Shown here: positions 59,365 through 64,000 of the stretch, one piece after another
Layout: every line of letters begins with the position of its first letter
How positions within the stretch are numbered: the stretch's first letter is position 1
Assembly (NCBI GenBank): GCA_006538405.1
Contig: BJKQ01000006.1
Location: 705,001 to 769,000, forward strand
Origin: Hansfordia pulvinata
Taxonomy: Eukaryota; Ascomycota; Sordariomycetes; Xylariales
DNA length: 64,000 bases
Direction: 5' to 3'
The notes under the pieces: generated by a model
Told to the model about the DNA's origin: nothing
What the model saw: the letters and a program-made list of their open reading frames with translations, nothing else
Database searches by the model: none
Program-made: the position numbers and the translations under genes

Positions 59365-60165
59365 ACTTGGCACGTACTTGCAAAGACGGGTAACTTGGCT
59401 GGGGGTATTACATACTTTTGAATTCAGGGCTCGGGTTAGCTTTGGCGAAGATTCGGATCGCGGATATCAACACGGACGGTTGTCATGCCTTCAATGCACA
59501 TGACTTGTTTCTCAAGGTTGGTAGAGTTGTCGAATACCATGCGTTATTGCTTCGCCTTGTTTGCGCGCTCTGAAGGCAGCACAAGAGTTCAGTCGTGCCT
59601 TGCGGGAGAGCCGGGTTTGAAGGATACTTGCGCCGACTCTAGACTATCTGTAAGTGTAAGTCATAGCTAGACGAATGGCCAGGCTCAGCTGCTACTTTTG
59701 CGGCGACTGGCGAATCAGCCCGCTACCGTGGGGGCTGGAGGGGGCGCTCGGGCTCACAGGGTCAAGAAGGGGAGGGCTGACAAGAGCCGCCGATTCGTCT
59801 CCTGGCCCCTATAATCCTCCTCCTCCTTCTCCTCATCTCTGCAGCCGGGGGGGATGTCCCCCGAGTTGCCCTGTGTGTGGTATCAAAAGGACGTTCTAGA
59901 TCGAGGACGGGAGTCCAATTGGATGGTGGGGTCGAGTCTGCCGGCTGCGAGTAAGGAAGGGAAAAGGAGGGGGGGTCGCGGTGCAGTGCGAGAGCATCCC
60001 GCCCGCCTCGCCCGAAAAAGGGCAAGAATGCGCTGTGCCCCCGCCCCCCCCCAAAATATTGACAGTTCCCTCTGGCGGCAGAGCAGTGTCCTGCGCGCGA
60101 GGGAAGAGAGAGGGGGAGGGGTTTGGTTTGGTCCACTACGCTCGCGGGATTTGGGGTCTGGGGAC

Positions 60166-60255
60166 TGTCCGGAAACCAGGGGGAGGGGTCTGAGTATTGT
60201 CCGGAGGTTTGACCCGCCGCTGTCCTGTCCGAAAGTCAGTTCTGTACTGTCCGGA
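60166..60255 (+). promoter_or_regulatory. Four spaced copies of TGTCCGGA/TGTCCGAA
   Basis: Copies start at 60166, 60198, 60226 (variant ending GAA) and 60248, spaced 32, 28 and 22 bp, all in the same orientation. Repetition of a CCGG-containing octamer at about 2-3 helical turns is typical of an upstream activating cluster. The binding factor is unknown. Confidence 0.45.
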
Positions 60256-60460
60256 ATCCCGGGCGAGAGGCAGAGCGGCTCTGGGGACCGGGGGGGAGAA
60301 GGGTATGAGGAGGTGGGAAAGGGGGGACGGGACCCGGGGGGACAGACTCGGCCCTCGGCGGTTTTTACCCGTCCGCGCTCTTTGAGCTGCCGCCTACGTC
60401 TTGACGGGGTTGCTAGCCGCCTCGGAGCTTGGGAAGATCAAGAAAGCACACATCCATTGC

Positions 60461-60468
60461 CACACACA

Positions 60469-60526
<58 letters not shown>

Positions 60527-60537
60527 TAGAGAGAGAA
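60461..60537. repeat. Compound (CA)n(GA)n microsatellite
   Basis: CA units at 60461-60486 pass directly into GA units to about 60537, with small interruptions (AAAG and GATAGA). Confidence 0.92.
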
Positions 60538-61049
60538 GACGGAACGGGTAACGGGTCCAAACTCCGCCTCCCCCCTTTTCTCAACTCACTCTTTGGACTC
60601 AAGTCGGGCTGCCAAGTGCTTCAGACTCTGAAAGAGATACCAGAAATCCGGTTGTCTCACAGCCTCACTTCAACCCTCCCTCCCTCCCTCACTCCCTCCT
60701 TACTTAATCACCTGCTCTATTACCAGGCTGTACCACAGCGCAGACAAGATCACGCATTCGCCTCGCGGGGAAACATTGCGCAACCGGCGTTAATCACCCT
60801 TGTTCTTCCCTAAACTTCTATTCGGAACCTCCCCCCCGCCCTCGCCTCGCCTTTCCCTCCTTATCGTGATCCCACTCCCCCGTAATCGCGTCGCCCGTCC
60901 CACCCCGGCTCCCTTTACCAGGCGAGAGAGAGCGAGACGTCAAAGGTTTAGACATGAGAGAGGTCCTCACCCAGTGAAAGGCATCGCGTTCAAGCCCAGG
61001 CGTTTGATACAACGGGGAATCGGCACGAGCGCGAGGGGGGCAAGTTCCG

Positions 61050-61103
61050 ATCTCTCTCTCTCTCTCTCTCTCTCTCTTTATATATATATATATATATATA
61101 TAT
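61050..61103. repeat. Compound (TC)n(TA)n microsatellite
   Basis: TC units at about 61050-61077 pass into TA units to 61103; it is one of the few strongly A/T-rich patches in this half of the window. Confidence 0.92.
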
Positions 61104-62880
61104 CCCCTCTTGCAGCATCTGCCCATCTCATATCTTATTCTCTACAGGCGGCCGCTCCCACCACAAGATGACGGGCGTGTGGCTGCGAGTCGGAAACGTG
61201 CGGGGAGTTTGCACAGCACAGCAAAGCCGTGGCGACACCCAGAGTCCATCCATGCCCGGCTCGCGGCCCCGTGGCGACGGTCAGACGGGAGCTTCGATTT
61301 AACCCATCCGCATCAGCCAGCCATGGGACCCGCCCGCCACTAGTGGCAGGCATGGGGAAAAGGCGCATGGCGAGAAGCCGGCCGACCGACATTGGACCGA
61401 GGCGGCTCGCCGGCCACGTCCTTGTATGGGGGTTGCTTGCTCATGGCTTACAGGCTGAAGGTTGAGCTGCGGCCGTGGTAGACCGGCGAGGTTTACCTAG
61501 GATACCTACCTACCCACTGGCTTTACATCTATTACCCAACCATGATGGTTCGCTGTATCTCATCAGTGCAACGTACGGCAATCCTAACCCGGCGCGCATG
61601 AGTAGAGGGAGCCCCGCTGCATATCTCTTGCGTGCCGCCGCACAAGCCTCCCCGGCAGAGCGGGAGACCGCGACGCAGGACTGACTGACACCTGCAGGAG
61701 CGAGCGCCGGCGGACGATATCGCCAGGAGAAACCCCCCGCCCGCCGCGCCCCGCTCAGTGATATTCACCATTGCGTTGGCCGTGGAACGGGGGATCCCAC
61801 AGACGCAGCGCGGGCAGGTGGCCGCGTCGGTGACAAAACAAGGCGGACAGAGAGGCGGGGGAGAGAGAAGATGCACGAGGGGGAGAGAGAGAGAAAGAGG
61901 GAGAGAAAAAGAATCTGCAACACGGCCGGCCCGCATGCCCGTAGCTGCGGCGTGGGTTCGCGAGTATCGTGGCGTGCAGCCGGGGACGAACGACCCGGGG
62001 AGCAGGCCTGCTTCCGGTCAAGAGGTGGCCGTGGATTGGCTGGCGGGCGACGTGCGAGGGGGCTGCGAGCTGTGGCGTCGGACAGCGACCGAACCCGCCG
62101 GCTCTGTCTGTTCGATGCGGTGCGGGCGGGAGGGCGGGCGTTTGTGTTGCGGTCTGCATACCGGCCGGAGGGATACGATCTGTATGTGGGAGGTTACGAA
62201 GTCGAGCCCGGCGGCTGTACTCTTGAGACGGGTGTCGGAGCCTTTCTGCTTCCTCCCCCTCCTCCTCCTCCTCCTCCTCGCTCCTGCTTCTTCTCTTCTC
62301 TCTGTGTGTGGGCGCGGGTTCTCACCGTCTACCTGCCGAGTTGCGGCTTTGTTTACTTCGTGTTGTCTGCCCGATGCTGTTTATTATTTAGTGCAGTTGT
62401 CGTTGTGGTGGGTGGTGGATGGCGGTGGGGGCGGCGGCTGATCTGTTAGCTTCGACCTGGGCCCGTGTTTGCCAGTCCCATCTCGCAGCAGCAGCATGCG
62501 CCGTCGTCTTTGCCTGCCTGCAGATACGCTACTGTATTCCCTGCCTGCCTGCCTGCCTGCTCGTCTGCCGACCGGCTGGACTGGCCTGGCCTGGCCTGCC
62601 TAGCTACCGTGCCGCGTGATTGTTTGTTGTTTTTCTTCAGCGCAAAGAACACGCAGCGGACCAACCAGTAAGCAGCATCTCCCGAGGGGGGAGGGTCACT
62701 AGAGGATGGGGGGCAACGGTGGACGGGTGCCCGCCTGTTCGACGGGCTCACGCACGCAGGTTCGGTCGGGGCATGCAGCGCCGGACACTTAACTCTTAGG
62801 TGCAGACGCAAGAGCCGGGGAGAGAGTGCGCGCCCGCAGGACACGAGGAGAGACGACGAGGGCAGGATCTTGGCGCCCAT

Positions 62881-62904
62881 CGCTCGCTCGCTCGCTCGCT
62901 CGCT
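62881..62904. repeat. (CGCT)6 tetranucleotide repeat
   Basis: Six perfect CGCT units; a second, shorter array of the same unit lies about 395-415 bp downstream at 63,299-63,317. Confidence 0.88.
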
Positions 62905-64000
62905 GGCGCGCGGCAGTGCAGTGCAGTAGGTACGAGTGGCCTCTCTCCCCGGGGTATTCATCTGCGGGCTGACGGGCGGATGGACGGACGGCCGGCGCGG
63001 GCGGGCGGTCTGGCGGCGGTGCTTCCCCGTCCACTCGGGCGTTCGTGTTGTTGATGTTGGTGTTGCCGGATTCGCACTCTCACTCTGGTGGGGGGTGGGT
63101 GTTCGTCCCTTAGGTACTCGTATCGTATGCTTATGGCCTTGATTCGCTGCTGCCACGTCCCACCCGTCTGGCATCTCTGTGGGGGGTGGTGGGCGGGTGT
63201 GCGCGTTAAGTCAAGCGGGCGAAGAAGATGCGGGAGCCAGCCACCCGGCCTGCCCCCGCCCAGCTCCAGCTCCAGCGTGTTCATTCGTGCCTCTTCATCG
63301 CTCGCTCGCTCGCTCGCCTGGGGGATGGGGAGGAACAGGAGGGGAGGAAAAAGAACAGGCAGACGCCCTGTCCAGCCGATGGCAGCGATGCCCTGACCGC
63401 GTGGTAGTCTCGCGCGAGTACTGGTAGCGCGCGGCAAGCGGTGCACGCAGGGGAGGGAGCGCGTAGAGCCGCGAGGACTCGTATACGGGTACGCAAGGTA
63501 AGAACAGAATTAATGAGAGAGTGTGAGAAAGATCGGGGTGTGGGGTCACTAGATTGACAGGCAGAGAAGCGACGGGGTTGATGCTGCTGCTGCGGTCGAT
63601 CGAAGACCCGGACGAGGCAAGCCAGCAAGCAGGGCGAAGCCGGATGAGGGCAGTGCAGTGTCGTCAGGCAGTCAGCAGGTGGTGGAGGTCTCAATGGATG
63701 TCTGCGGCGGCGGCGGCGGCGGCGGCAGAATCGGTATGGATCGGTGCTGGTCCCGGCGGTGGTGGTAATGTGTGGTAATGCGTCGTGGGTGGTGGTGGTG
63801 GTGGTGGTTGAGGTGCAGGAAGGTGGTGGAGCGATGTCTCCAAGTCGTGCAAGCTGGGATACCCGTGATGGCGGCCCAGCCACAAAGACCTTACCTAAGG
63901 CCCTGGAAGTACTGGGAGGACGGATGTTCCCTGGATCGATCCGGTATACTCGATACCCGCGCGAGGAGTCAGGGGTACGCAGACTTGCGGCGGGGCTGGG

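Larger units (their letters stand above)
59365..64000. other. Non-genic, low-complexity right end
   Basis: No supported gene in 4.6 kb. It contains a cluster of TGTCCGGA words (60,166-60,255), compound microsatellites (60,461-60,537 and 61,050-61,103), CTC triplets near 62,255-62,280, CTGC units near 62,540-62,565, CGCT tetramers at 62,881-62,904 and again at about 63,299-63,317, and CGG/GGT triplets at 63,703-63,727 and 63,787-63,810. C/T-rich plus-strand sequence at 60,560-60,940 is leader-like, so a gene beyond the window may have a long upstream region here. Confidence 0.5.

Noticed and set aside
59854..60813. 319-codon plus-strand frame
   Set aside because: It runs through the (CA)n(GA)n repeat and G-rich sequence; the protein is low complexity.
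63281..63883. 200-codon minus-strand frame at the right end
   Set aside because: Made of Thr, Arg and Pro runs from triplet repeats; no protein character.
1..64000. CRISPR arrays, prophage, insertion sequences or transposons
   Set aside because: No spaced direct repeats and no transposase, integrase or reverse transcriptase signatures; the genome is fungal.

Overview
The window looks like a filamentous ascomycete chromosome segment, most likely Sordariomycetes. Genes are split by short introns (mostly 45-115 nt) with GTAAGT-type donors and CTGAC/CTAAC branch sites. Coding sequence is GC-rich, and the proteins are typical Pezizomycotina orthologues. No prokaryotic operons, CRISPR arrays, rRNA or convincing tRNA genes were seen. 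The species cannot be named from the sequence alone.

Left part (1-10,060): the 5' part of an Arp2/3 subunit gene (ARPC2, minus, cut by the window edge) is divergent from UTP12/DIP2 (plus, SSU processome). An APH/ACAD10-like phosphotransferase (plus) follows, then a RING-finger gene (minus) convergent with it.

Middle (10,061-32,611): about 22.5 kb without any gene I can support. It is not AT-rich. It holds pyrimidine-rich leader-like blocks, microsatellites, G/C homopolymers and many short GTA/TAC palindromes.

Right part (32,612-59,364): dense again. It holds a previously easy-to-miss 73-codon gene with a GC-AG intron, cystathionine beta-lyase, the AAA ATPase MSP1, monopolin subunit CSM1/Pcs1, a questin-oxidase-like enzyme, UBE3D/IPA1, a predicted secreted protein, TFIIF beta (TFG2), a five-finger CCCH protein (ZC3H3/Red5-like) and a SEL1-repeat protein (Dsf2-like). 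From 59,365 to the end there are only low-complexity and regulatory-looking sequences.

The genes are mostly housekeeping and do not form one pathway; neighbours alternate between shared divergent promoters and convergent 3' ends. Two things stand out. First, six otherwise intact genes each need one or two single-base corrections, all consistent with one missing G or C, mostly in short G/C runs; this points to systematic homopolymer undercalling in the assembly rather than pseudogenes. Second, the large gene desert carries, together with the other intergenic regions and the unusually long introns, a family of GTA palindromes that I did not see in exons.
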